Source: Ascochyta rabiei
Taxonomy: Eukaryota > Ascomycota > Dothideomycetes > Pleosporales > Didymellaceae
DNA: 64,000 nt
Assembly (NCBI RefSeq): GCF_004011695.2
Contig: NC_082417.1
Location: forward strand, 372,001 to 436,000
Reading direction: 5' to 3'
The notes under the pieces are model-generated. The model searched no databases and was not told the DNA's origin. It saw nothing but the letters and a program-made list of their open reading frames with translations. Position 1 is the first letter of the stretch. Every line of letters begins with the position of its first letter. Below are positions 47,152 through 56,938 of this stretch, in pieces. Both the position numbers and the translations under genes were made by a program.

Positions 47152-48670
47152 TTACTGTGTCGCGCATTGTGGGCCAGCCTCCTCTTCGTCATCTTCCCAC
47201 TCAGCACCGCCTGCCCGTGGGTCTCCCGATCCGGCACCGAAGTCCTCCATGTCGGCCTCGTACTCGACTTCCACCTCTTCGACCTCCTCATGCTTCTCGT
47301 TGGAAATTGTCGCTGCCGGAAGCGCGTCCCTGACCTTCTGGAGCGCTGCGTCGTTCTTCAGCCAGCCATCCTCGGGGAATTCAATATCAACCTGGAGGAA
47401 CAAATCGCCCTTTGCGTCACTGCGCTTCATCGGCATACCCTCGCCAGGAACCTTCAAGACCTGGCCCGGTCGCAGGACCTTGCCGTTCGGTTGCTGAACG
47501 TTGAGCTGGATGCCCCTGCCGTCCAGATGTGTCAAGACTACTCTGTTGAAACCGGTCAGAGCCTCCACGAGCGAGATCTTCAGCACGGCACGCAGATCGG
47601 CGCCGGCGCGCTCAAATGTCTCGTGCTCGGCCTCGTCCAGGGTGAAGATGATGTCGCCAGGCTCCTGGTCGGGAAGTTGGTCGGCTTCGCCTTGGAGTAC
47701 GATGCGCTCGCCTTGCCGTGCGCCGCGGGGGATGTACAGCTCGAGGACGTTCTTCGATTCGACGACTTTCTTGCCCTTGCACTTCTTGCAACGCTGCTTC
47801 TCGGGGATGATCTGGCCGGAGCCCTGGCAGTTGCCGCAGGCTACGGTCTCTTGGGTCACGAGGCCAGGACCGACCTGGCGGAGGACCTGCTTCGCGCCTG
47901 GAATGAATTAGTTGTGGTTTTGAATGCCAGCCAAGGCGCATCAAACGTACCGCGCCCACTGCAGACTCCGCAGTCATGGCTCTTGGAGCCCTTCTTTCCA
48001 CCTGAGCCCTCGCACTGGTTGCAAACAATGTTCTTGGTGTTGGAGAACTTGGTTGTCTTGCCCTTGTACAGCTCCTCGAGCGTGACCTCGTACGCTTGCT
48101 CTACGCTGCGGCCCTTCTTGGGCACGTTTCTCCCGCCAGGGCCACCAGGCATGCCGCCGAAGCCGCCGCCGCCGAAGCCACCCATGCCAGGCGGCATCCC
48201 GCCCATGCCGCCGAACATCTGGGCGAGGATGTCGTCCATGTCTGGCTGCTCGCCGCCGCCACGGGCGGGGTCGAAGGCGGACATGCCGTGGGTGTCGTAG
48301 AGGTGGCGCTTGTCATCGTCGGAGAGGATCTCGTAGGCCTGCTTGGCGGACTTGAAGCGGACCTCTGCTTCCTCGCGCTCTTCGACGGCGACCTTGTCGG
48401 GGTGGTGTGCTAGTGCAGCCTGTCGTTGCGCGTCAGAATGGCGGGGTAGACGGATGGACAGGTCGGGCGGACCTTGTGGTATGCCTTCTTGATCTCTACT
48501 TTGCTGGCGCTGTTGCTGATGCCGAGGACCTCTGTGGAGCGGGGCGTCAGAAGGGTGCTGTCAAGTGACTATGCGCCGTGCATACCATAGAGATCGATTT
48601 CCTCGACGTCGGTCACTGGGGAGGGTTAGCAGGGTGCGAGTGGAGGCGAGTGGCGGCAGCGGCTTTTACT
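47152..48670 (-). CDS. Class A (type I) Hsp40/DnaJ co-chaperone, Ydj1/Mas5-like, prenylated
   Basis: Cytosolic Hsp70 co-chaperone. Proposed exons are 48670 (a single coding base), 48615-48586, 48531-48473, 48419-47951 and 47897-47152, which sum to exactly 434 codons plus stop. The first intron (48669-48616, GTAAAA..CTAAC..CCAG) splits the start codon A|TG, since no other ATG lies upstream of TDVEEIDLYEVLGI. J domain with HHPDKV, Gly/Phe-rich segment (MFGGMGGMPPGMGGF), four zinc repeats (CNQCEGSG, CGVCSGRG, CGNCQGSG, CKKCKGKK), and a peptide-binding domain (PRGARQGERIVLQGEAD). The C-terminus is CATQ, a CaaX farnesylation box like that of Ydj1. One intron has the unusual donor GTCCGC. Divergent from the glutamyl-tRNA synthetase gene. 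Confidence 0.92.
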
Positions 48671-48988
48671 GTTTGCTGGATGGGGGGGGGGATCTGGGAA
48701 GGCGGGCTATCACAGGCGTGGCTATCTACAGGGCCAAGGATTGAAACGACGCAACGAGGGTGCAGAAAAGTTGAGTTGAGGCGGTGGGAGGGAGACGGAG
48801 ACGGAGGCGGTCAGCGGCTGAGTTCCAGACGCGCTGATTGGCGGCGCAGTGCGTGATTCTGCCTCGGAAAGTTGAGCAGCAACTTGGCACTCGACTGGTG
48901 GATGCCGTAGCTTACGAACCACCTCTACCGACCGTGGAACAGTAAGCGAGCCGGCGGAGCTGTCGAAGACCACGGCGTCCATTCGGCC
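48671..48988. promoter_or_regulatory. Shared 318-bp divergent promoter, DnaJ / mitochondrial GluRS
   Basis: Only 318 bp separate the two start codons, so both promoters and leaders must fit here. It contains C- and G-rich stretches, including a run of ten G at about 48681-48690 on the DnaJ side. No heat-shock element was confidently recognised. Confidence 0.55.
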
Positions 48989-50644
48989 ATGTCGTTCTCG
49001 TCGTTCTCGTCGTTCTCGTCGTCTTCGCTGCTGCGCCCACAGCTGCCCGCGTACGCCGGCCGCGCCTGCCGCGCCTGCCGAGCCTCACGACGGCCGCTCT
49101 CGTCCAAGACAGCCAGGGAGCAGAAGAGCAATGCGGCGCTCCCGTCGAGGCCGGCGCGCACGCGGTTCGCGCCCTCGCCCACGGGATATCTGCATCTGGG
49201 CTCGCTGCGCACCGCGCTGTTCAACTACCTCCTCGCCAAGAGCACAGGCGGCCAGTTCCTGCTGCGCATCGAAGACACGGACCAGAAGCGCACCGTCGCC
49301 GACGCCGAGCAACGCCTCTTGCAGGACCTCCGCTGGGCCGGCCTGCAGTGGGACGAGGGGCCTGAGGTCGGCGGGCCGTGCGGACCGTACAGGCAGTCGG
49401 AGCGCAGCGCCATCTACCGCGCGCATGCCCAGCAGCTGCTCGACTCGGGCCATGCCTACCGCTGCTTCTGCTCCTCGGAGCGCCTCAACGCCCTGGCCGA
49501 GCACAGGCACAAGCTTGGCCTGGCCACCGACTACGACCGCGCCTGCGAGTCGGTCCCCAGGGACGAGAGCGACGAGCGCGCCCACCGCCACGAACCGCAC
49601 GTCGTGCGCCTCAAGGTGCCCGACCAGTACCCCACCTACAAGGACCTGATCTACGGCACCTTCAAGCCCCTCCGCCGCCGCGGCCACGTCACCGAGTCGT
49701 CGTACGAAGACCCCATCCTGCTCAAGAGCGACGGCCTGCCCACGTACCACCTCGCCAACGTCGTCGACGACCACCTCATGAACATCACCCACGTCGTCCG
49801 CGGCAGCGAGTGGATGCCCAGCACGCCCAAGCACATCGCCATGTACTCGGCCTTTGGCTGGACACCGCCCGCCTTTGCACACGTGGGGCTGCTGGTCGAC
49901 GAGAACGGCAACAAGCTGTCCAAGCGCAACTTCGACACGGACATCGCCGCCTTCAAGGACATGGAAATCTTCCCAGAGACGCTGGCCAACTTCGCCGCCC
50001 TGCTGGGCTGGAGCCACAAGGAGAGGAGCGACGTCATGACGCTGCAAGACCTCATCTCCCATTTCAGCCTCAAATTCACAAAGGGCAACACGACCGTCAC
50101 CTTTGGCAAACTGCACTACCTGCAGCGCAAGCACGCCGCCCTGCGCGCCCAAGCCGGCGGACAGCCCCTGCAGGACATGGTCGACAACGTCGCCGCCCTG
50201 CTCACCAGCCCCGACTCGCCCTACGACCCCAACGACTGGCGCGCCCTCACGGGGCCCAGCCCAGACGCGTACATTGAGAAGATTGTGCACGTCGACGCCG
50301 AAAACTTCACAAACGCAAACGAGTTCCTCTACCGCAACGCCTTCTTCTTCAAGCCCCTGCGGCCCGCCGCCTCGACGAATCTCACTGCCGACAGCCCCAC
50401 CGACGTGGTCGAGCGCTCGAAGCTCCTCGCCGAGATCAAAGACGCTGATTGGGATCGTGACAATCTCATGGAAAAGGTGCGCAACATGATCGACGGGCGG
50501 CCCGAGGGTAAAGCCGGCGGCAAGGACGTCTATCACTACCTCAGACTGGCGTTGACGGGGCAGGAGAAAGGGATCAGGCTGTATGATATCATGTTGATTT
50601 TGGGTCGGAAGGAGACGTTGGCGCGGTTGGGTGCTGACGATTGA
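48989..50644 (+). CDS. MSE1: Mitochondrial glutamyl-tRNA synthetase
   Basis: Class I aminoacyl-tRNA synthetase charging mitochondrial tRNA with glutamate. A single exon of 551 aa. The N-terminal 50 residues are Ser/Arg-rich without acidic residues (MSFSSFSSFSSSSLLRPQLP), a mitochondrial presequence. The catalytic fold starts with TRFAPSPTGYLHLGSLRTALF (HIGH motif as HLGS); further on come LLRIEDTDQKR, the tRNA-binding region ILLKSDGLPTYHLANVVDDHLM, and GNKLSKRN (KMSKS equivalent). The anticodon-binding helical domain fills the rest. The length fits bacterial-type GluRS. Very high GC at third codon positions is shared with the neighbours to its right. Confidence 0.93.
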   Translation: MSFSSFSSFSSSSLLRPQLPAYAGRACRACRASRRPLSSKTAREQKSNAALPSRPARTRFAPSPTGYLHLGSLRTALFNYLLAKSTGGQFLLRIEDTDQKRTVADAEQRLLQDLRWAGLQWDEGPEVGGPCGPYRQSERSAIYRAHAQQLLDSGHAYRCFCSSERLNALAEHRHKLGLATDYDRACESVPRDESDERAHRHEPHVVRLKVPDQYPTYKDLIYGTFKPLRRRGHVTESSYEDPILLKSDGLPTYHLANVVDDHLMNITHVVRGSEWMPSTPKHIAMYSAFGWTPPAFAHVGLLVDENGNKLSKRNFDTDIAAFKDMEIFPETLANFAALLGWSHKERSDVMTLQDLISHFSLKFTKGNTTVTFGKLHYLQRKHAALRAQAGGQPLQDMVDNVAALLTSPDSPYDPNDWRALTGPSPDAYIEKIVHVDAENFTNANEFLYRNAFFFKPLRPAASTNLTADSPTDVVERSKLLAEIKDADWDRDNLMEKVRNMIDGRPEGKAGGKDVYHYLRLALTGQEKGIRLYDIMLILGRKETLARLGADD

Positions 50645-50979
50645 GTTGGTTGTCATGTCATGTGTATGTGTACGAGTACATGGTAGAGGTGAGATGTACC
50701 AAGATGCTGATGTTTGTGTCATGCGTGTAGGATTATGGATACTTGTGGACTGTGGGTTACTTCTCTTGCTTCATTACGTCATCGCCTCTGTGCCACGCTA
50801 TACACGTATACACACATACACACACACACATACGTCTCTGCTGTATTGGTCTCGTGGTGGTAGCCAGTGACAAGGGCCCATGTCGACTCTCTGTGTGCGC
50901 CGTAACGTCACAGCCCAGCCATGCTCGTGGCTGCAAGTCTCGTGTCATAAAGTGGGTTCAACTCCACACGTCTGCCGCC
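50645..50979. other. Convergent 3' region with CA-rich repeat
   Basis: About 335 bp between the GluRS and CSN5 stop codons, with a (CA/TA) microsatellite at about 50801-50833. Confidence 0.6.
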
Positions 50980-52141
50980 TCAGCTCTTCATCTCCATCTC
51001 CACCTCCTGGCTCTCCGTCGCGGGCGGCCGACCGCCGCTGTGGAAGTTGAACACCTGGTCCTTGACCTTGGCAGCCAGCAGTCCCATTTCCTCCTCGCGC
51101 GCAATCTTGCTCCCCGCTGCGCCCAGCTTCGGCAGGGCGTCTTTGCGGCTCTCGCTCCCCGGGAAGGCGGCCGCGCTGCCCTTGAAGCGCTTGTTGCCGC
51201 ACTCCTGCTGTGTCTTGCGCGCGAGATCGCTGATCTGCTTCGTGCCGTACTCGCGGTTCGTCATCAGCGGCGAGGCGGAGAGCGTCTGCACCCAGTACTT
51301 GTTCCACAGCGCCTCAAGCAGCTTTGCGTCGAGCGTGGATTTGTAGTGCGAGACTTGGAGCGGGTAGTAGTGGTTTGCGTGGGCGCCAAAGTCCTCAATC
51401 TTGCCGAGGGGGATCGTCTGGAAGCCGTCGCTCTCGACGGCGCCAGCGCCGTTCTTCATCGTCGCACCCTTCTCTTTGTCTTGCACGTAGCTGTCTGGGA
51501 ATGTGCGGAAGCCGCCAATCTCGACCTTGCCCGCGGACACGGTGCGGTCCGGGTCGATGACGATGGCGCAGAAGGGGTCGGAGAACTGCTGTTGCGTCTT
51601 CTGGGTGTTGACGTCGATGCCGGAGAGCCAGCAGCCGTAGCCGGGATGGCTGTGGTACCAGCCCACGGCGTTGTCGAGCTGGCCTTGGTCGCGCGCTCGC
51701 TGCAGGAACTCGACCATGTACTCGTTTGCCTCGTCCTGGGCGTTGACCCGTGTCTCGGTGCCCTCGACGGGGAGGCGGAACGCGTCGGTCACGACGAACG
51801 TGTGTGCTTCAATCTTGCCCATCATCAGGCCCATGACTTCGAGAGAGCCGCCGGAGCGGGCGTGCATGACCATCTTCAGCAGCGCCACGGCGGAGATGCG
51901 GACCGAGGTGAAGTAGTGCGGATCGGTGCGCCATGGATGTGCGTTGTCCAGGGCCTTCTGGGCGGGGACAGAGTACGAGTAGAGGGCATCTTTGGTGGGG
52001 TCGACCAGCTGCACGGCGTTCTCGAGCTCTGGACGGGTTGTTAGCATCGAAGCTCACGCACGTGTAGTGGGGCCATGCGGGGGGGCGACAAGAGGTGCAG
52101 TCATGGCTGTGCCTACCCCAGGTTTTCAGTGCGGTCCCCAT
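50980..52141 (-). CDS. CSN5: COP9 signalosome subunit 5 (JAMM deneddylase)
   Basis: Catalytic subunit of the COP9 signalosome, removing NEDD8 from cullins. Exon 1 (52141-52117) encodes MGTALKTW and is joined across an 88-bp intron (branch GCTAAC) to exon 2 (52028-50980), giving MGTALKTWELENAVQLVDPT, the family start; 357 aa. The JAMM metalloprotease motif is complete: Glu about residue 72 in SLEVMGLMMGK, and HSHPGYGCWLSGID at about 134-147 (zinc-binding His, His, Asp plus Ser). The segment FVVTDAFRLPVEGTETRVNA is highly conserved. The in-frame ATG at 52047 lies inside the intron and is not the start. In filamentous fungi the complex governs development and secondary metabolism. Confidence 0.95.
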
Positions 52142-52666
52142 GGTTATGGGGAAATGTGAGGGGGAGCGCGTGGCGAAGTGGTGGTTGGGAGTGGACGTCG
52201 AGGCCGAGGTGCGTCGGTGGAGGTGGGAAGCTGGAGCTCTGGCGCTAAGAGCTGCACTCACTGCAGCAGGCTGCAGTCGGTGAAGAGGGGTCGACACGAC
52301 GTGAAAGTAAACGACGGCTGAAGCGATTTCTACAGTATGGCTCAAGTAATCTCAATAGTACGGCTCAAGTCATCCATACAGCATGGCCCAAGTCATCCAT
52401 ACAGCATGGCCCAAGTCATCCATACAGCATGGCCCAAGTCATCCATACAGCATGGCCCAAGTCATCTATACAGCATGGCGAAGTGATTCCTACAGCATGG
52501 CTCAAGTAATCTCAATAGTATGGCCCAAGTAATCTCAATAGTATGGCTCAAGTAATCCATACAGCATGGCCCAAGTCATCTATACAGCATGGCCCAAGTC
52601 ATCTATACAGCATGGCGAAGTGATTCCTGTAGCATGGCTAAAGTCATCCCTTCATGGTACTCCTCG
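52142..52666. other. Intergenic with 23-bp minisatellite
   Basis: The CSN5 upstream region and the end of the ATG16 gene. Most of it (52333-52645) is the minisatellite described separately. Confidence 0.6.
52333..52645. repeat. 23-bp minisatellite
   Basis: About 13-14 tandem units of the form CAGCATGGCCCAAGTCATCC plus ATA. Some units carry AATCTCAATAG or GTGATTCCTACAG variants that themselves recur in the same order, showing higher-order duplication. It sits just downstream of the ATG16 stop codon and upstream of CSN5. Confidence 0.93.
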
Positions 52667-53369
52667 CTAGCCCTTTGAACCTTTCCGGCGCCCGCCCTGC
52701 TCCTCCCAGCCCATCTGCGCATTCATCCGGCTCGCCTCCTCCTCCATCTTGCTGACCCACCGTCTCGTCAACTCGGCGTTCTCCTTCTGCAGCCGGTCCT
52801 TGTCCTGCTCCGCCATGTTGAGCTGCAGGTTCAGCGCGACCATCTCATCCTGCACCTCCTCCACGAAGCGGCCCTTGCCCTTCAGCTCCTCCTGCCTGTC
52901 CTTGCCCCGCCGTTCGAGGTGCGCCCTGTGCTTCTCGAGCTGGGCGATGCGCTGCTTCTGCTGCGCGTCGGACGCCTGCAGCGCGGACAGCGAGGCGCTG
53001 AGGCTGCTCAACTCGGCTTCCAGGCTGCTGCGCGTCTTCTGGGTGGCAGCCAGTTCCGAGCGGAGCTGGACGAGTGCTGCAGAAGACGGCGTGTCGAGAG
53101 GGGCGGGCGAGCCTTTGCCCCTGGCGGTGCCTGTGCCGTCGCTGGCCGCGGTGTTGTGGTCGTCTGTGGATGCAGACGCATGCTGCAGTGCTTGTGCTTG
53201 TGCAGCCGTGCGGTCGGCCAGCCGGGTGTCTGGAGCCTTGTCAGCTCTGCGGCCCACCACGGTCGAGATGCACCCAAGGCTTACAGGCGTGGAGGTACAC
53301 TTCGTGCACTCGCTCGCGCGCATCACGAGCGTCCAGCGCGGACAGGTACTCGGCGAGCGGCGTGCTCAT
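52667..53369 (-). CDS. ATG16: Autophagy protein 16-like coiled-coil protein
   Basis: Probable Atg16, the coiled-coil partner that dimerises and binds Atg5-Atg12 to lipidate Atg8. Exon 1 is 53369-53285 and exon 2 is 53244-52667, 220 aa. The intron is only 40 bp (GTAAGC..CGCAGAG), and its exact acceptor is the weakest point of the model. Residues 1-40 form the Atg5-binding start (MSTPLAEYLSALDARDARER, then the Atg16-like LADRTAAQAQAL). From about residue 85 a long coiled coil runs (LRSELAATQKTRSSLEAELS to ENAELTRRWVSKMEEE), which is the conserved Atg16 pattern, followed by a basic tail. No WD40 domain, as in other fungi. Confidence 0.78.
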
Positions 53370-53783
53370 GGCGGCAGGTGGCGCAGAGTCGTGTCTCGTA
53401 GTGAGCGCGCCCGCTCTCCTGGCCGCATGGTGGTGTTGGCTCAGGCAGGGCCCGCAGGTGTTGCGGAGGCGCTGCCAGCGGGGTGCATCTGCATGGCTCG
53501 GCGAGCCTCGAGCTCCGATTCGCTGACGTTTGTGCCTGTGCCTGTGCTCGAAAAGGCTCAGTGGCTGTTGCATGCGCTACTCGACGCTTCTGCCGCCGCC
53601 GCCGTCGTCGACATCACCGTTGCTTCTCTCCCTCTCTCTGTCTCCCCCTCTCTGTCTCCCCCTCTCTGTCTCCCCCTCTCTGTCTCCCCCTCTCTGTCTC
53701 CCCCTCTCTGTTCCCCCCTCTCTGTCCCCCCCTCTGTCTCCCCCAGCCATCGCCATCGATCGGCCTCTCCACGAGCGCCCGCC
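53370..53783. promoter_or_regulatory. Divergent promoter ATG16 / AIM23 with pyrimidine minisatellite
   Basis: About 414 bp between the start codons of ATG16 (minus) and the mitochondrial IF3 gene (plus). It contains the CT-rich array at 53632-53745, 39 bp before the IF3 start. Confidence 0.6.
53632..53745. repeat. 14-bp pyrimidine repeat CCCCTCTCTGTCTC
   Basis: About eight tandem copies, almost pure pyrimidine on the plus strand, the last ones varying (CTGTTCCCCCCTC). Long CT tracts just before the start are common in fungal promoters; here one has expanded as a minisatellite. Confidence 0.9.
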
Positions 53784-54614
53784 ATGCCGCCCACCCACCA
53801 CATGTCCAGCACCTCGCGGGCCCTCTACCGTGTCTTCGTCGCCCCGAACCTCCGCACCACGACCAACGGCATCCCCATCCAGTTCGCGCCCGCCTTCGCG
53901 CCCACCTTCGGGCCCCCCTCAGCCACCGTCACGCCGCTGAACCAGACCCAAGTGCGCACCAGGACATTTGCGAGGAAAGACACGCGCCGCCACGCGCTGT
54001 CCGACCACTTCATCATCGACGGCGCCATCAACGCGCCACGAGTCAACTATGTCGACGCCAACGGCAACTACTTCGAGGACGTAGCCACGCTCGACGCCCT
54101 GAGCAGCTTCAACAAGGTCACGCACCACCTGGTGCAGGTCACGCCGGGCCAGGTGGATGAGTACGGCACGCCGGACCCAGACCACCCGCCCGTGTGCCGC
54201 GTGGTGAGCAAGATCGACCTGCGCGCCCAGCACGAGCGCAAGGTCGACGCCGTCCGCAAGCAGACCAAGGGCGTCACCGGCCCGCCGCAGAAGAACCTCG
54301 AGCTCAACTGGGCGATTGGCGGAGGCGACTTGAAACACCGCCTCAACAAGCTGCAGCAGTTTCTGACAGAGGGCAGGAAGGTCGAGGTCCTGCTCGGTCC
54401 GAAGAAGAGGGGCAGGAAGGCGACGCCCGACGAGGCGGACGCAGTGCTCAAGGCGGTCGTGGGCGCCGTGGACGAGTGCAAAGGGGCAAGGGAAGTGAAG
54501 CGCGAGGGCGACGTCGGCGCCGTTCTGACGATCATGTTGGAGGGCAAGAAGATGGAGGAGAAGAAGAAAAGTGACGAGCGAGCGCGTAGTGCAGGGGATG
54601 GACCCACGTCATGA
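53784..54614 (+). CDS. AIM23: Mitochondrial translation initiation factor IF-3 like (AIM23)
   Basis: Fungal mitochondrial IF3, binding the small mitoribosomal subunit to support correct initiation. Single exon, 276 aa from the ATG at 53784 (a second in-frame ATG is at 53802). The arginine-containing N-terminus (MSSTSRALYRVFVAPNLRTT) fits a presequence. The IF3 N-domain region reads DHFIIDGAINAPRVNYVDANG. The C-domain features LELNWAIGGGDLKHRLNKLQQFLTEGRKVEVLLG, which matches the IF3 pattern where a conserved Lys/Trp stretch is followed by a helix and KVxV strand. The tail is charged (EGKKMEEKKK). Similarity is structural rather than close, as is usual in this fast-evolving family. Confidence 0.82.
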   Translation: MPPTHHMSSTSRALYRVFVAPNLRTTTNGIPIQFAPAFAPTFGPPSATVTPLNQTQVRTRTFARKDTRRHALSDHFIIDGAINAPRVNYVDANGNYFEDVATLDALSSFNKVTHHLVQVTPGQVDEYGTPDPDHPPVCRVVSKIDLRAQHERKVDAVRKQTKGVTGPPQKNLELNWAIGGGDLKHRLNKLQQFLTEGRKVEVLLGPKKRGRKATPDEADAVLKAVVGAVDECKGAREVKREGDVGAVLTIMLEGKKMEEKKKSDERARSAGDGPTS

Positions 54615-54922
54615 GACGCAGAGAGGCAGACGCTTACTTACCCTTGCGCACCACGCCCTCTCCCATGCGAGCCGCAGAAGGGATGCATGCATGCCTACGC
54701 ACGTGCCAACGCCGAGATGCAGATTCGCAGCGCCGCTCTACTGTACCCAACCCACACTGTGACAACAGCCAACACCAGAGCGGATCAAAGGGGGAGTAGA
54801 AGCGAACAGCGCCCGTCTATAGCTTGGTATCCTTATCCTACACTCAGCTACCTAGATTGCCTACACATACCATGTACAATAATACAACCCTCCCAACCCC
54901 TTTCGTGCAGTGATACACCACG
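54615..54922. other. Convergent 3' region
   Basis: About 310 bp between the AIM23 and uL4m stop codons. No feature seen. Confidence 0.5.
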
Positions 54923-56679
54923 CTACCGCTTCTCTTGCACGGGCTGCTCCCGCTCCTCGAGCTCCTCGAGCTCCTCGGCTTCCGCGACCGAGTTCAACGC
55001 CTCTTGCTCGGCCATGGCAGTCTCGAGCGCTTCGTGGGCGGCCTTGATCTGCTCCTGTGCTTCCTGCTGAGCCTTGCCGTTGCCCTGGACGTGGGCGAGC
55101 GACTTCTTCTGCTTGGCGAGCTCGACGCGGGCAGACAGCAGCTCGAGCTCGTGGCTGTCGACGTTGGTGCGCTGGACGCTCGCCCGGGCCAGCGCTAGCT
55201 CGGCGGCTGCGGCGTCGCCAGCGAGGCTGTGGGCTTCGGCGACGTGCTCCTGCACCTGCGCGGCGAGCAGCGCAGCTTCATGGATGATGTCCTGCTTGTC
55301 CACCTCCAGCTCGCGCACCTCGACGTAGTGTGTCTCGGCCGCGACGCGCGACGTCTCTTCTGCGGTGCCGCCGAGCTGTGTCTTGGCCGTGATCTGGTAG
55401 TCCAGGGCCTGGATGCGGGGGAAGTGCGAGGTTGCGTTGCGCTTGTTCTGTATGCGTGCGTAGTCGGCAAAGGGCATGCCGGTCCGTTGGGCGAACTGGT
55501 ACTGCTTGGCTTCGGCGAGGAGGTTGTAGGCGGAGACCATGAGCTCGGTGCGCTTGGGGCCCTCTGGCAGCGATTCGGCATAGGCGTAGCGTGTCGAGGC
55601 GACGCTCTCGTAAGCGTCTGCGCGGGCGGCGTCCCTGTCCTTGGGCTCGGTGAGCATCAGTCCGCGGAACTCTGGCCAGCCAATGGTGGACTCGAGCTCC
55701 TCTGCTGGCGATGATCGGACGAGGCGCTTATCCCAGGGCTTGATGGGTGTGTGCGTGAGGTCCTCTTGGTGCGAGAGCAGGATGTTGTGCAGCGCGGCGC
55801 GCTCGATGACCAGGCGCGATCCCTCGAGCAGGTTCTTGACGTCGACCTCGTCCCAGAGCAGCGTTCGGTCGCCAGCGTCCAGCTGTTCCAGCGCCATTTC
55901 GAGCATGGGTCGCTCCTCCAGCGTGACCAGCAGACTCGTGCCCTTGCCGCCTTTCTGCTTTGCCTGGTACTTGAGCACGTGCTCCAACAGGCGTGTCGAC
56001 GGGCTCTCGATCTCCATGGCGTTGTCGACGATGATCAGCTCGCCCCTGCGGAAGCGGTAGGAGAGGGCGGTCCGCCAGGCCAGGTCGTAGACCTTCTTCT
56101 GCAGCTCGGTGGAGAAGTCGCGCGGCCGGGGGCCGTGGGAAACCCCTCCGGAGCGAATGGTGGGCGACTTGACATCGCCGATACGGGCGCGGCCGGAGCC
56201 CTTCTGGGGGCGCATCTTCCTGGCCGAGCCGCGGACCTCGAACCTGTTCTTGGTCGAGGCGGTGCCCAGGCGGGTCATGTCGCCCTCGTAGATGACGGCG
56301 CGGTGCAGGACGTCCTTTCTTGTGGGGAGGTGCAGGTGATTTGCGGGGAAGACGTCGAAGCGCAGGGGCTCGAGGGACGGGAAGCGGTGGACGGTCGCGA
56401 GCACCGTCTGCTGGGCGAGCGGCTGGACGGGCACGAAGGCGGAGGCGGAGGCGGTCGTGGGCGAGACGGCGGCTCGCGAGCATGGCGAGGTGGAGAGCGG
56501 GCGGGCGAGGCAGGATGCAATCGACTTCTGTGCAGCTGTTAGCACACGGGGCACGGGGGCGGCGTGGTGAGGGCGCAACGGACGGTGCAGCGCGCAGCGA
56601 GGGCGGCGTGCCGGGTCGACGGGCTGCCCAGCGGGCGGGCGATGGCCCTCAGCGGCGCCGAGATCCTGGAGGTGGCCAT
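54923..56679 (-). CDS. YML6: Mitochondrial large-subunit ribosomal protein uL4m, with long C-terminal extension
   Basis: Mitoribosomal protein of the exit-tunnel wall. Exon 1 (56679-56584) encodes MATSRISAPLRAIARPLGSP... to AARCT. A 56-bp intron (donor GTCCGT, branch GCTAAC, acceptor CACAG) leads to exon 2 (56527-54923); 566 aa in all. The presequence is Arg/Ala-rich. The L4 core is at about residues 70-330: RKDVLHRAVIYEGDMTRLGT, RGSARKMRPQKGSGRARIGD, SPTIRSGGVSHGPRPRDFS and RRGELIIVDN. After it come about 230 residues not found in bacterial L4, ending in a Glu/Ala-rich coiled coil (ELEELEEREQPVQEKR). The open frame continues artefactually upstream to 58033, antisense to mL38; that part is not coding. 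Confidence 0.9.
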
Positions 56680-56708
56680 GGCGGGCTGTGTGGTGCTGAC
56701 GACGAGGG

Positions 56709-56743
<35 letters not shown>

Positions 56744-56938
56744 ACGGGGACGGGGACGCGGCCGCGGTGGGCGGACGTGGTGGTCAAGTTTCGGGGGCAC
56801 GGACGTCTGGACATTTTGCACGCCCCGTCCGCCGTCGGCCGTCCAGCGAGCCTCGACTCGACCGTCGACCCTCCCGTCGACCCTCTCGTCGACCTCCCCT
56901 CGCCCCTCGCCTCCCCTCCCTGCCCCCCGACGCTGGCA
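56680..56938. promoter_or_regulatory. Shared 259-bp divergent promoter, uL4m / mL38
   Basis: The start codons of two mitoribosomal protein genes lie 259 bp apart on opposite strands. The region holds the G-rich hexamer array at 56717-56757. No TATA box is evident; a common regulatory region is likely. Confidence 0.7.
56717..56757. repeat. GGGGAC hexamer array, potential G-quadruplex
   Basis: Six or more copies of GGGGAC on the plus strand, preceded by the related GAGGAC. Four or more runs of four G separated by AC satisfy the G-quadruplex pattern. Confidence 0.9.

Noticed and set aside
49085..50722. A 545-codon minus-strand frame opposite the GluRS gene
   Set aside because: A shadow of strong third-position GC bias; it has no domain and lies fully antisense to a clear synthetase.
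50743..52044. A 433-codon plus-strand frame opposite CSN5
   Set aside because: Antisense shadow of CSN5; no recognisable domain.
52333..52645. Possible CRISPR-like array
   Set aside because: Units are contiguous with no unique spacers, and the genome is eukaryotic; it is a minisatellite.
52749..53783. Upstream extension of the AIM23 frame
   Set aside because: It runs antisense through ATG16 and through the CT minisatellite. The presequence-like start at 53784 is far more credible.
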